A stretch of DNA of 64,000 nucleotides, from positions 140,478,876 to 140,542,875 of the forward strand of contig OX465281.1 of NCBI GenBank assembly GCA_949987705.1, read 5' to 3'. The stretch is from Thereva unica. Lineage: Eukaryota; Arthropoda; Insecta; Diptera; Therevidae. The notes beneath the pieces are model-generated. The model was not told the DNA's origin, searched no databases, and saw only the letters and a program-made list of their open reading frames with translations. Numbering within the stretch: the first letter of the stretch is position 1; each line of letters starts with the position of its first letter. Both the position numbers and the translations under genes were made by a program. Positions 47,555 to 59,221 of this stretch are shown here, piece after piece.

Positions 47555-48294
47555 ATACACAAAGTGGCTGTTAAACTTCCACCATTTTGGCACTCAGACC
47601 CAGAAATTTTGTTCAAGCAAGTATAATCTCAATTTCTCTTGTCGGGAGTAACTACCGATAGCACAAAATTTTACACCTTGCTTACAGCGATTGACACAAA
47701 AATATTGGCGCAGGTTAATAACGCAGTATTGAACCCGCCAGAAAAAGGAAAATACGCCAATCTAAAAACAACAATGATAGAAACGTTTGCGGTGTCCGAG
47801 CAAAGAAAAATTAGGACATTATTGGAAGAATGCCAATTAGGCGATAAAAAGCCTACAGCATTGCTCAATGAGATGAAATCCTTGGCGGGCACAAAAGTTG
47901 ACGACTCGCTTCTAAGACAAATGTGGTTACAAAGACTGCCACAACAGATCCGCCTTATTGTTTCCGCCAATGAAGTCCAGTTACCAGAAGTAGCGAAAAT
48001 GGCCGATAAGTTAATCGAATTGAACGATCAATATCAGGTAAACGAAACAACTCACGAATCTGATTTATAAAATCGTTAGAAAGGAAAATTGTGGAATTAA
48101 CACGGAAAGTTAATCAGCTGGAAGGCCGAAATAAAGATCGCACACGTCAACGAAGTTCTTCGCGTTCAAGAAAGAACACGTCATCGACATACAGGCAGGA
48201 ACAAAAATTTGATAATTGCTGGTATCATTACAAGTTTGGTGAAAAAGCTACACCGTGCAAGAAACCTTGTAAGTTTGATACAAAAAACGAGTAA
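47555..48294 (+). pseudogene. gag: Inner Gypsy gag
   Basis: Starts with VAVKLPPFWHSDPEILFKQ, the conserved N-terminus of a common insect Gypsy Gag type, then a stop at about 47620. Open again 47639-48070 (TKFYTLLTAIDTKIL, MWLQRLPQQIRLIVSA) and in the next frame 48091-48294 with a zinc site (CWYHYKFGEKATPCKKPC). Confidence 0.75.
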
Positions 48295-48329
48295 GTTCCC
48301 CGCTCAGTGTCAACAAATTATATATAGCC

Positions 48330-49635
48330 GAACAACAAACTCACCAAAGATTTCTTGTTGACACTGGTGCGGACATATCTGTCATTCCCCCAAATGACAG
48401 ACAAAAGAAAAATACTCAAAATAACTTTAGTTTATACGCTGCAAACGGCACTAAAATAAATACATATGGAGAAAAAAATTTTTAAAAAAAAAAACCGACT
48501 TCAAAACTACATATACCTATGCATGCATATGTACAAACTTAAACTAAAAAGTAAAAAATAATATTTTAATTACCTCAAAGCAAGAGCCTTAAAGGACAGT
48601 TAAAAAAATTATTGATATTTATATATGTATGTATCTATTTAATATTTTTAAAAAGTTCATTTTGGAGTCGGTGCCAGCCAAAGAACAATTACGTTTATAC
48701 ATACCCTGAAAGCTTGGGTGCAAAAGAAAACTTACGTTAATACATACCTTTGGCTGGCACCGACTCCAAAATGAACTTTTTAAAAATATTAAATAGATAC
48801 ATACATATATAAATATCAATAATTTTTTTAACTGTCCTTTAAGGCTCTTGCTTTGAGGTAATTAAAATATTATTTTTTACTTTTTAGTTTAAGTTTGTAC
48901 ATATGCATGCATAGGTATATGTAGTTTTGAAGTCGGTTTTTTTTTTTTTAAATTTTTTATTTTTTACTTTTTAGTTTAAGTTTGTACATAAGGTATAGTT
49001 TTTACAAAATTGTATTCTACTCGTCATACCCTTTCATTTGATATCCATGAAGGGGGTCGGGAAACAAAATTGCAAAATTCGGCCGCCATCTTGGAACCGA
49101 CCGCCATTTTTTTACAAAATTTATATGGGACCACCTCTGAGGTATAACGTACCAAACAAAAAAAGAATCATCAAAATCGATTCATAATTGGCGGAGTAAT
49201 CGCGTACATACATAGAAAAAAAAAAAACATACATTCGAATTGATAACCTCCTCTTTTTTGAAGTCGGTTAAAAATAGACTAACATTAGATCTGGGACTAC
49301 GCCGACCATTTCAATGGAACTTCACAATTGCAGACGTAAAAAACTCAATATTAGGAGCCGATTTCATCGAACATTTTGATTTATTGATCGATTTAAAAAG
49401 AAAAAGATTAATAGATAACTTAACAAAATTATCGTCCATCGCCATACAAACGATGGAAAGCATCAGAATAATAAATCCGAACCACCCATATTTCAACATT
49501 TTAAAAAAATTTCCATACATCACAGGTTCAACTAATGCAAAAAAAGGATCATCGGTAAATATTACACACCATATAATTACTAAAGGCCCTCCTATTTTTA
49601 GCAGACCAAGAATTAATTATCAGCCCACAAATTAG
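48330..49635 (+). pseudogene. pol: Inner Gypsy protease, split by foldback element
   Basis: FLVDTGADISVIPP (retropepsin, catalytic Asp) near 48350-48390, broken at 48478. It resumes at 49275 with LTLDLGLRRPFQWNFTIADV and SILGADFIEHFDLLIDL, then the spacer leading to RT (HHIITKGPPIFSRPRIN). Confidence 0.8.
48479..49274. mobile_element. Foldback TIR element, third copy, internally deleted
   Basis: Same ends and main hairpin as 3437-4532, but the segment with the second hairpin and the first GCCGCCAT repeat is missing (junction near 48996). It inserted in the protease of an unrelated Gypsy, so the family moved independently. Confidence 0.85.
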
Positions 49636-51234
49636 CAATTGCTAAAAAGGAATTTCAATTTTATATGCAAAAGGGTGTAGGCCAAGCAGCAGCAGCTGGG
49701 CTAGTCCGATCCATATGGTGCAGAAAAGTGATGGTAGTTGGAGAATATGCGGTGATTACAGACGCTTGAATGCCGTAACGGTACCAGACAGGTATCCTAT
49801 CCCATTTATTCAGGATTTTCCAACATATTATATGGAAAAACGATATTTTCGACGCAACGCCATTCGGATTATTCGAGTTTGTATTCATGACCTTTGGGCA
49901 ACGAAATGCGGCGCAAACACAACAAAGATACTTGGACGAAGTTTTACGAGGACTACCTTTCTTATTCGTTTATATCGATGATATTTGTATCGCTTCGCGG
50001 AATGAGGAAGAACATCAACAACATCTCGAAAAGGTGCTACAAAGACTAAACGAACATGGATTGAAGATTAATTTAGAAAAATGTGTATTCGGGCAAACGG
50101 AGATAAGATTCTTAGGCCATTTGATAACCAGCTCAGGAATTCGACCATTGCCAGATAAGATAGAAACTGTTAAGAATTTCAAGAAGCCAACCATGGTATG
50201 CGAACTGAAAAGATTTCTCGCCATGATTAATTACTACAGGCGATTCATACCAAAAGCGGTGGACAATCAAACAACTTTACAGAAACTAATACCTGGAAGA
50301 AGAAGCTTTCGAGAAATGCAAGCAGAATTTGATAGAAGCAACCGAACTAGTGCATCCAGCCTTAGATGCGGACATATCACTGAGCCTTGACGCTTCTAGT
50401 ACTTCAATTGGAGCGGTCCTACACCAGATCACTGAGGACAAAATTCCACGACCTTTAGGATTTTTTTCTAGGAAACTGAGCGAAACACAACAACGTTATA
50501 GTACGTATGACTGGGAGTTGTTAGCAATTTTCGCCAGCGTTAAATATTTCCAACATCAACTAGAAGGTCGCACGTTTTGTATATACACGGATCATAAACC
50601 CCTGATCTTTGCCTTTAAACAAAAACCGGAAAAGGCATCACCAAGACAAACGAGACAATTGGATTTTATAGGTCAATTTAGTACGGACATCCGCCACGTT
50701 CCTGGAGAATACAATGGAATAGCAGATTTTTTGTCAAGAATCAACAACATAGAGAAAGTAATCGATTTTGAAGAAATGTCTAAAGCACAAAAGAACGATG
50801 TGGAACTTAAAAACCTCTTGAAGGAAAAGGAGACAAAGAATTCAGTCAACTTGAAACTGTGTACCATTCCTAGTTCTTCAACACTTTTATCAGGAATGAT
50901 GCTGTGAGAACACCGTTACAAAGCCCCGTACGACGGTCCACACAAAGTGATCGAACGCTTCCCGAAGTACTACGTAATCAACGTGAATAATCGACACACC
51001 AAAATTACTATTGATAGACTAAAGGCGGCATTCGGAATTGTAGAACCTGAAAGCGAAACAGCAAGCGATGCGACGACGGTTACAACATTACCATCACCAG
51101 CCAAGACAGACTCAACCACACATCGAGAATCAGGAAACACAACGACGACAGACAAGGCATTTAGTGAAATTTTACCAAAAGTAAAGAAAACTACATCAGG
51201 TCGTCACGTAAGGTTACCTGGACGCTACCACTAG
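49636..51234 (+). pseudogene. pol: Inner Gypsy RT, RNase H and integrase tail
   Basis: RT: SPIHMVQKSDGSWRICGDYR near 49710, then a frameshift. FVYIDDICIASRNEEEH (YIDD) near 49970. RNase H: SLDASSTSIGAVLHQ and CIYTDHKPLIFAF (50380-50620). The frame then jumps from TIPSSSTLL to PYDGPHKVIERFPKYY near 50930, so the integrase zinc site and catalytic core are deleted and only its C-terminal part remains, ending RHVRLPGRYH. Confidence 0.8.
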
Positions 51235-51245
51235 AGGGGGAGTAC

Positions 51246-51472
51246 TGTGGCGAGCGATCATGGTAGTACGTATGAGCTTTAAAAAACTGATGTGCCATGC
51301 CAGCGGAAAATATATGTACTTATGAATTTCGTCATATTAGAAAAGTGTCAGCGTCCATTTTAGAAGTAAGGAATACGTGTAATTTTTGTGTAATAAATTT
51401 TTATTTTGTTTAATATAACCGGACATTGTTTTATAATTGTTTTTACTGAAATACGTTCCCTATAATATCCAT
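51246..51472 (+). repeat. 3' LTR of the inner Gypsy
   Basis: TGTGGCGAGCGATCATGG to AATATCCAT, preceded by the polypurine tract AGAGGGGGAGTAC. Followed by AACTC, the target duplication. Confidence 0.9.
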
Positions 51473-51477
51473 AACTC

Positions 51478-52885
51478 TTTTGCAGGCAGCAAAGCAAGCA
51501 ACAAGGAGTACGGTCCCTCGGAAGTACGTCGCCGTCTACGATGCTGGAAGTGTGGTGAGACGGGCCATCTCCAAAGGAGTTGTCGAAAGCGAAGGAGAGT
51601 ACAATCTCCAGGGAGTAGAAGTGGCTCAACATGCTGTGAAAAATGTGGACAACGGGAGAAGGGCGATCGGAGGGAGTTTGTGGGGAAAATTGAGACCTCT
51701 GATGTCATCAACATAACCCAACTGCAGCGTAGCAACAACAGCCTTGTAATCGAGGGGAAGGTTGGTGATGAACAATGCACAATTACAGTGGATACAGGTG
51801 CTTCAAGATCTGAAAACGGTAACCGGAGAACCAGTGAGATTACATGGGGAGACAATGATACATGTGGTGCTTGGCGACATTGAGTTTACACATGCGTTCC
51901 TGGTAGCTGACATAGTAGGCGAGTCTATCCTCGGTTTGGACTTTATGACAACACACGGAATACTATTGGACATTGGAGAAGGAATGATGAAACATCGCAA
52001 CAGGGGAATTCCAATGGATACTGCACTGTCCCGGCGACCATGCGAACCAGGTTTTAAATATCGTTGGCGTATTGAGGAAAAGTGTCAGAAGCTGACTGCT
52101 GAGCCAAGCATAAAATATGAGGACCAGGGAATTCGAGATGCGAACGCGACGACCCGGACATTTCTGCGATTTTGTCATGGAAAGAACACGAGGAGACGCC
52201 TAAATGGAAAGACATCGCGGAGAGAAGTGAAATCCTGAAGAGCTATTGGGCCCAATGAGGTTCATTGCATATCGAAGGAGGAGTATTGAAGCGCAAATGG
52301 GAAACACCTGATGGTACCTCTCATCGAATGCAGGTATTAGTCCCTCGCTTTAGAATAAGAGATATTCTCGAGGAGTGTCATAATAGCTTGGCAGGAGGAC
52401 ATTTGGGAGTCAACAAAACACTGGAAAAAATAAAGGAGAGATTCTGTTGGCTTCATATGCGGGAAGATGTTACGAACTGGTGTCGTAAATGCACAGTTTG
52501 TGCCGGCAGTAAGGGTCCTCGAGTAAGAGCGAAAGAAGAAACACGACAATACAACGTTGGGACCTCAGTTGAGAAAATCGCAAGGAAAAATCTTAAGATG
52601 GCCAGTGATAGGATGAAACCAAGGTACGACCTACGAGCGAATAGTAGTGGGTATAAGGAAGGTGACCTCGTTTGGCTGTTCAACCCTCGACGACGAAAAG
52701 GCAAGTCTCCGAAACTTCAGCGCCAGTGGGAGGGCCCTATAAAATCCTAACACGGATCAACGATGCTGTCTACAGGATTCAACAAGGACCCAAAGCCAAG
52801 AAGAAGATTGTGCACAAAGACAGGTTGTGCCCATATCATCAGCCGAATCCAGGATGGACAACTGTTCGGGACGAACAGTCCTAAG
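51478..52885 (+). pseudogene. pol: Outer Gypsy: zinc knuckle, protease, integrase remnants
   Basis: 51478-51860: KASNKEYGPSEVRRRLRC and the zinc knuckle CWKCGETGHLQRSC, then TITVDTGASRS (retropepsin). The frame shifts and continues 51800-52238 with SILGLDFMTTHGILLDIG. RT and RNase H are absent. 52265-52740 shows the integrase zinc-binding domain (ECHNSLAGGHLGV...WCRKCTVC) joined directly to the C-terminal region (MKPRYDLRANSSGYKEGDLV), so the catalytic core is missing. The last piece, KILTRINDAVYRIQQG, ends near 52884. Confidence 0.8.
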
Positions 52886-52984
52886 AAGGGGGCAACGTGA
52901 TGATTTATGCGCCATCTGTCCGTTAAAAAGCTGAATCAACGATTGTCGTTAACGAATGTGGTTGTTGTCTGAACTAATGATTTA

Positions 52985-55900
52985 CATTGATTATATACTA
53001 AGTAGATGTGGACAAACGCGAGTCAAATTAACTTCAGGTTACGGCACCACGAGCTGGGGGTGCTAATATCGCAGGGTTTTATGCTCCGCTATATATGGTT
53101 AGTTTCCGAAATAAACTTTTCTTGTTTGCGTGAAAGCCCTTTGCGCATTTGAAAACAAAATCAGAAGCTGCGGCTTTAATTTTAGAGGCGGTGGATCTAA
53201 AAACAGATTCCTATGCGCTTATTCCTATTGTTTTGTTCGGGAAGGGCAAAGAGGGTGATAAAATGATGATGATTTCGTAGCCGATGGGTGAAATTTGACA
53301 ATGAGGGAATAAATGAATGGGCGAGATAACTTTAATGGGAAATTTGGCTACAAGCATGTTTTTATTATCTTTAGAAAAATGAAGCGATTATTTCCTTTTT
53401 CTTAGCGAAAAGGTGACAAATTTTTAGATTTGTTCTCAGGTATTTTATTAGTTCGTAGAAATTTGAAATTTTTACGGATAATTTAATTACTGTTGAGATA
53501 AATAAAATAATTTTTGTTTTTGATTTTATTTATCGTTATTTATGTGGCATGGCCAAGTCCAACCCTTTGTACCGTTACCACGTTATGTCCTTCAAGTAAG
53601 GATGTACTAGTAAGTTTAGGTTAGTCTGGATGGTGCGTGAGTAGATGTCAATGAACCGTACGTTTGATCAGTTCTCTGTTAACAACTATGTGTTCTATTC
53701 TATTTATTAACAAAGGGGGGGTGTGTAGTGGACCGCGGATGTCCTGAGTTGGCTAATCTTGGAAAAAGAGGTGCGTGTAGGTGAAAGCTGTTAAACTTAG
53801 GTGCTACATTCCTACCGGCTTGAAGGGTATATAGAGGACCAAAAGGGTGCTACCGCCAATGTACCTTCTTCGTTTGGCACCTTATTCAGCTTAGCCAAGC
53901 TTGTTTTGGCTGAGTCCGCCCAGATATACGAGTTATATTCAAGGCGGAATGTATTACTTGTAGATTGTAGCCTGGACAGCTGGCTGAAGGAGGGATTTTA
54001 ATCTCTGGATTAATCTCAAGCATTGATTAGCTTGTTTGACGATTTGGAATGTGATTACTCCATCACGTATCTATGTATCTCGGGCCTTAAAATTGTTATA
54101 TTTTTTGACGAAACTGGCCGAAACCGTATTCTCTATTACAATATCGGAATTTATTTTATGTACATGAAAGTTTAATAATATTAGCAAGATTTTACTGTTT
54201 TGTTTCCAGATTGGATTTAACAATATTGTAATAGAGAATAGGGCCCCTGAAGATAAAATTATGTCTAAAGGGCCCAATGCACGAGCGCTCCATGCACGCC
54301 AAAACATCAATGGATGGAGTGCTCGTGTATTTCGTCCTTAAAGGTACGAATCCGCCAAGGCATTTGCACGCAGGCTTTTGACTGACGTTATAATGACGTT
54401 AAAAGGATATGTTTCAGATGTGCATAGCTGTGATATGCACTTTCTTGGTGACGCCATTTTGCCCGCGAGCAAATGTTCGTTTTCCTTTGGTGAACTCATA
54501 CCTGTTACCGTAGACAGACTAGCATCCTTATTCCAGATTAAGATGTCAAAATGACGTAGACCCATCAAGAGAAGAGTCAGCCATGAGATTCTTTTTCCCC
54601 ACTGAGATAGAGAGAAGGGTGGTGCAAGTTTTCGTAGAGATAAGAGCTCAGCTCTAGGAGACAAGGTCTGGCCCGTGCTTGCTTTATATTGACGAAGGTG
54701 TAGGAGTAACGCAGGGCGTCATTGCCAAAACTATGAAGTGGGTTGGAGGGGATTGAGAGCGAATCATTAATGAATATTAGAAAGAGATCAGGTGAAACTT
54801 TGATGTTTGAATGATATGGGCGGCAGGATGCCTGTGCGGACAAAGTCGACGGAATGTTTGTGCGCACATTTCCACCAGCATTCTTTGTTTCATGGATAAA
54901 AATCCATGGGAAAAGTGTTTGCGCGAACAAGGTTTGTGTTATGTACGCGGGCCATGAAGCTCACATGCCCAACTACCCAGTAGGATGAATATTGAATATC
55001 ACGAAGACCTTTCAACTACCGGTTAATACTAGAGACATACTAGAGTTTTCTATTCTAGATTTCTCTTCGTCTGTGCAGGTCGTCCCAAGCAAGAGCCTGT
55101 GATCTCTCATTATTCTTATAGCTACACAATATGTCTACATTTTTCTTCTTGAAATTTGGCTGTCGTTGCAACCTGAACAACAAGAGTTCTAACTTGCTTG
55201 CAATCTTTTTGCCACCACAAAACAAGTGAGTAATTGTATCGACGGCCCCGCCACTAATTATGGGTTTTCATGGCAGGCTTCCAGTTGAATAACGATTCCA
55301 GACTGGTTTGCTTTTTATAATTTTAAGTATTTTTATTTCCAATACCATAATTTTCATTAAATTTTAAAATTTGATACTAACAGAAGTAAGCAAGAGGGTG
55401 GTTTTATTGAAGCTACCATTATTAAATGAACGGGTGGTGGAGTGGGATATTCATATACCTGTACATATATACAAAAATTCTTAGAGTTTTGGATAGTTAT
55501 TTACTTTATCACCGCACACCCGCAGGATTATAAGTGATTGACCATAGCGCGTTTCTTTTGGAATTAGCCCTTGGTCACCGGTTGGTTATTCAGGGTTGAA
55601 ATTTTGTAAAAGTAAATTTTACAAAAAATAGCAGTTTAATTCTCCCACCCAAACTTCTACCGCAATTTTGGAGTATTGCGCGAACCTTTAATCGTTGCGA
55701 CCAAAGCGGAGGGGGGGCTGCCTGATAAAGTAAACAATTACCCTTATTACATTTAAAAAAATCTTTCAAAATCGGAACTCTTCTTCCTTCATTGACGACT
55801 ACCTACTCTTGAGAAATATGAAGTAGGGCTTTAAACGAAAATTCTAATATTTTTTATTGTTTTTTATTATGTTACGCAAATATGTAAGTATATATATTCA

Positions 55901-56483
55901 TATTTTGAAATAGTTTACTCAATTTACTCTATAAGCAATAATAAAATCAATATAAATCAATAACTAGAATTTTGTTCCAAAAAAAAACTTATTTAATTTC
56001 TCTCAAAATAAAAAAAACACGATGCTAAATTTCCCATTAAATCTCTCTTCCCATTCATTAATTTCTTCATTCATAAATTTCATCCACCGACCAAGAAATC
56101 ATCGTAGTTTCAGCCCACCCACCCCCTTCCAAAACAAAACAAAAGGAATGCCCGCACAGGAATCTATTTTTAGATCCGAAACTTTTGTTTTTTCTTCCAA
56201 CATGCGTCAAGGGCTTTGAAATGCTTTTTTAAATTCAGGCGCAAACCCGCTTTTTTATGTTTTACTAACAAATAGCAAAATTAAAAAAATTGTCTATTTT
56301 ATGATTATTATGCACTAATAAAAAATTAATATTATTAAACTAATGTTGTAAACCCATTCCCATTAATTTTAGAGGTTTACAACAGAAATTCGTAGCCCTA
56401 AAACTTGATTCAGTGTAACTAACGCCATCTAACAAGAAAACCTGAAAGATGTTTGTCCATATCTACTTACTCTATAATCAATG
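52985..56483. mobile_element. 3.5-kb TIR element of unknown superfamily
   Basis: TIRs of about 33 bp: left CATTGATTATATACTAAGTA, right (complement) CATTGATTATAGAGTAAGTA, then GATRTGGACAAAC. Flanked by TGATTTA at 52978-52984 and 56484-56490. A 7-bp duplication with TIRs starting CA fits neither Tc1 nor Harbinger; hAT or P-like is possible. No transposase was recognised. The interior holds a decayed LINE (53530-54930), an inverted-repeat unit (54123-54241) and long AT-rich noncoding stretches (55000-56480). Confidence 0.75.
53530..54930 (-). pseudogene. Decayed LINE of the 29526 family
   Basis: The minus-strand frame 54930-54577 includes LFLIFINDSLSIPSNPLHSF and ALRYSYTF, matching LFLIFINDLLSIPSNPLLSF in the triplicated LINE, but the FADD motif has decayed (FGNDA). 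Downstream, 53600-53530 on the minus strand matches its 3' UTR (TAGTACA, ACAAAGGGT, GCCACATAAA). Confidence 0.65.
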
Positions 56484-56943
56484 TGATTTATATACTAAAC
56501 TAAAATTGGAACGCGCGATAAGTGAAGACAACTTCAAGCTTCTGGACGAAAAGAAAAGAACATACCACTAGGCTCGAGAAAAGGGACGAAGCTTCCAGAA
56601 GTTAGATAAAGGTGGAGCTGGATATAAAAGCGGCTTGCAGGCGCTGAGAGAGTCAGTTTAGATTTGAAAGGCGATAAAAGTGTTCTAAAGTGAGAACAGT
56701 GAAAAGTGGTGATTTAAAAAGAGAATTATAAAGCGATAGATAGAATTTAATAGTGCGAGTTATTAAAGTGAAAGTGATTATAGTGAACTGTAAGAATTGT
56801 GTTTGTGATTAAATTGTGTTTTGATTTGTAATTATTGTGTGGATAATTAATGATAATTAATTATTGTAAATTATTGTGTGGATAATTAAAAAGTGTATTC
56901 CTTAATTAATCCTACGAATCCGTTAAGCCGTAAAAACGTAACA

Positions 56944-57688
56944 ATACATTGTCTAACTTGAACAGAGGCGTAGCGAAATTTGTTCAGGTTTGCGAAGGGT
57001 TCATCAGGATGATTGTGCAATCCCTCCCAATTTTTTGCTTAAAATGCTCCTGGGACCTTGAAAGATGAAAATACGTCGAAATTTTCGATTTCGATTTTCG
57101 GACCGATTACAATAACTTCCTATACTGGGAAGTTAATAAATAAAAACAAAACAGAGTTGTTACCGATAATTGTTGATTATGTTTTTTAACAAACAGATGG
57201 AGCATAAATCATCACAATATTTTGATACCTTTGGCGAGATTTTTTTTTAGAAATGAATTCTGAATGAGTATAAACTATTGAATTTTCGAAATCATTATAA
57301 TAAGGAGTTTTTTGTAGAGTAGGTATACGATTCTCTACAAAACTGTTAAGAAGACATATTCGTTTTCTCTATGTATTGATAGTGTATTCTTGATTTATAG
57401 TTTTGTTATTACATTAGCATTGCTTTTTAATTTAACTAATTGTCCGGCACTAAAATAATGTTGTTTCAATTGGATGTTATAAAATATAAATTTCTTTATA
57501 CAAGAATAGAAAATATTAATTTAATTTGGATATTGCCTGAAGCTGGATTATTTAATTTTATGTGAATTAACATAAAAATTTTTAAAAGGCAAAATTTGAG
57601 ACTCTTAACAATTTTTTTATTATTACAAAATGAGTGAATCAATGAAAATTAGTATCAACCACAACAACTATCTCCTCCGCATTTGTTG
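56944..57688. other. Flank with an inverted LTR fragment
   Basis: 57150-57213 is a minus-strand fragment of the TGTGATGATTTATGC LTR family (GCATAAATCATCACA). The rest is AT-rich with nothing recognised. Confidence 0.6.
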
Positions 57689-57825
57689 TAAAGCCTCAAT
57701 TATACTGGCGCAACGCAACGGAACGGAACGGAGAGTCAACGGAATGTAATTTTGCTGGTTATACTGACGGAATCGAATGTATGGAAATGTCATTTGTTTA
57801 TCTGTCAAAGAGATATTTTAAATAA

Positions 57826-59221
57826 ATGACAAGGAATTTCAAAATGCGCGAGTTAAAAAAAGTAATTTTTATGTTTAATATAATTTGTAATATGTACAAA
57901 ATATTAAAAAAAATTAAACGCAATAAGACGAGGGCGAAAAGAAGATGGAGTGTGCGCCCCATCAATAGAAATAGGCGCTTAAAAGGTTATTTTCCAACAA
58001 CTTTTACCAAAATGAAGCTTAACGACGAGGAGCAGTTCTTTATTCACACCAGAATGCGCCGACCGCTGTACAATTTGTTATTAGATTTGATTGGGGAGTC
58101 ATTAAAAAAGAAATCAATGCGAAACGGAATTGATGCAGAATGTCGGTTAGCAATAACTCTAAGGTGGGTGTATAATAAAGTACACGAGATTATTATATCA
58201 TTATAATACACAATTATTTCAGCTACTTATCTCAAGGAGTTTCACACCAATATCTTGCTTGGTCATATAAGGTGGGCAAAACAACAATTCGAAGCATAAT
58301 TCTCGAAACGTGTGAAGCGATATGGAGTATTTTATCTCCAATATACGTAGTAGAGCCAAGAGAAGATCAATTGGCACAAATAGCAGCTGAATTCTCAAAG
58401 CAGTGGAATATGCCGAATTGTGTAGGCAGCATAGACGGGAAGCATATTAATATTAAATGCCCGCCAAATTCACGCTCGCAATTTCACAATTACAAAGACT
58501 CTTTCAGCATTGTACTCTTGGCTGCATGTGATGAGAGATACACGTTTACCACAGTTGATGTTGGTGCATATGGAAGCCAAAGTGACGGAGGTAATATTTT
58601 TTTGTATGTATAGTGTTGAGAAACAAAAGATTTCGTTCATTCGCAGGAATATTGCGTGAATCGGTATTTGGAAGAAAGCTTCTTTCGGGGGAACTCCCTC
58701 TGCCAGCAGACAAAGTTTTACCTGGTACTAGTATATCGTTTCCACATTATTTTGTGGCCGATGCGGCATTCCCGTTGAGGAGAAATATAATTCGGCCGTA
58801 TCCAGGCGTATTATTAAATAGAAGAAAAACAGTGTTTAATTATAGGCACTGTAGAGCGAGGAGAGTGATCGAAAACGGTTTTGGCATTTTAGTTGCCCGA
58901 TGACGAATATTAAGAACAACATTGGAATGCTTCCCAGACAATGCCGATAAAACTGTGCTCGCAACTATCGCACTTCACAATTTCATAATGATTAACGACA
59001 AATCACAATATTGTAACGCACAATTTGTGGACTGGGAAGATGACGATAAAAATCTACACGAAAGAGAATGGAGACGTGTAGTGGGCATTGATGGTTCTTT
59101 TAGGCCTTTCCGTCCCCAAAGCCATAATGCGGCTGTGAGCGCATTCGCGAAACGGGATATTTTATCCAAGTATTTTTTAAAAGAAGGAGCAGTTCCATTC
59201 CAAGAAGGAAATAGTTTTTAA
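57826..59221 (+). pseudogene. Harbinger transposase (HARBI1-like, DDE_Tnp_4)
   Basis: Three exons: 57826-58163, 58223-58590, 58646-59221, with GT-AG introns of 59 and 55 bp. Catalytic Asp in GSIDGKHINIKCP, Asp in FVADAAFPL and Glu in RRVIENGFGIL. The N-terminal part has RRWSVRPINRNRRLKGYF, FIHTRMRRPLYNLLLDLIG and TLSYLSQGVSHQYLAWSYKV. In exon 3 a TGA at about 58900 follows LVAR, where related proteins have Trp in the block ARWRILRT, so a single G to A type nonsense change probably inactivates it. After it the frame is open to the natural stop (YFLKEGAVPFQEGNSF). The enzyme would cut the element at TAA/TTA targets together with its MADF partner. The domestic gene HARBI1 is the alternative, but TIRs and the stop codon argue for a transposon. 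Confidence 0.88.

Larger units (their letters stand above)
47212..51472 (+). mobile_element. Second Gypsy element, inserted in gag
   Basis: LTRs 47212-47439 and 51246-51472 (TGTGGCGAGCGA to AATATCCAT) with a perfect 5-bp target duplication AACTC (47207-47211 and 51473-51477). Removing it rejoins the outer gag in frame. The LTRs differ by a few bases and a 3-bp indel. The primer-binding site TGGTGACCCCGCG lies at 47442. Internal lesions: stop codons in gag, a foldback element in the protease, a frameshift in RT, and most of integrase deleted. Confidence 0.93.
44951..56943 (+). mobile_element. Defective Gypsy element with nested insertions
   Basis: 5' LTR (44951-45914, with MITE), gag with frameshift, insertion of another Gypsy (47212-51472), gag zinc knuckle and protease, integrase remnants, polypurine tract AAGAAGGGGG (52883-52892), 3' LTR (52896-56943, with a TIR element). 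RT, RNase H and the integrase core are deleted. The bases next to the two outer LTR ends (GTAT left, ATAC right) do not form a direct duplication. Confidence 0.85.
52896..56943 (+). repeat. 3' LTR of the outer Gypsy, split by a TIR element
   Basis: Parts 52896-52984 and 56491-56943 match the 5' LTR. Its first base is C instead of T. It ends CGTAACA at 56943. A short internal duplication (GTGTGGATAATTAA... near 56836-56890) is absent from the 5' LTR. Confidence 0.85.

Noticed and set aside
54338..54664. Possible THAP-type transposase in the 3.5-kb TIR element
   Set aside because: No C2CH spacing found on either strand; part of it is LINE remnant.
57826..59221. Domesticated HARBI1 host gene
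   Set aside because: TIRs, TAA duplication, adjacent MADF gene and an in-frame stop indicate a transposon.
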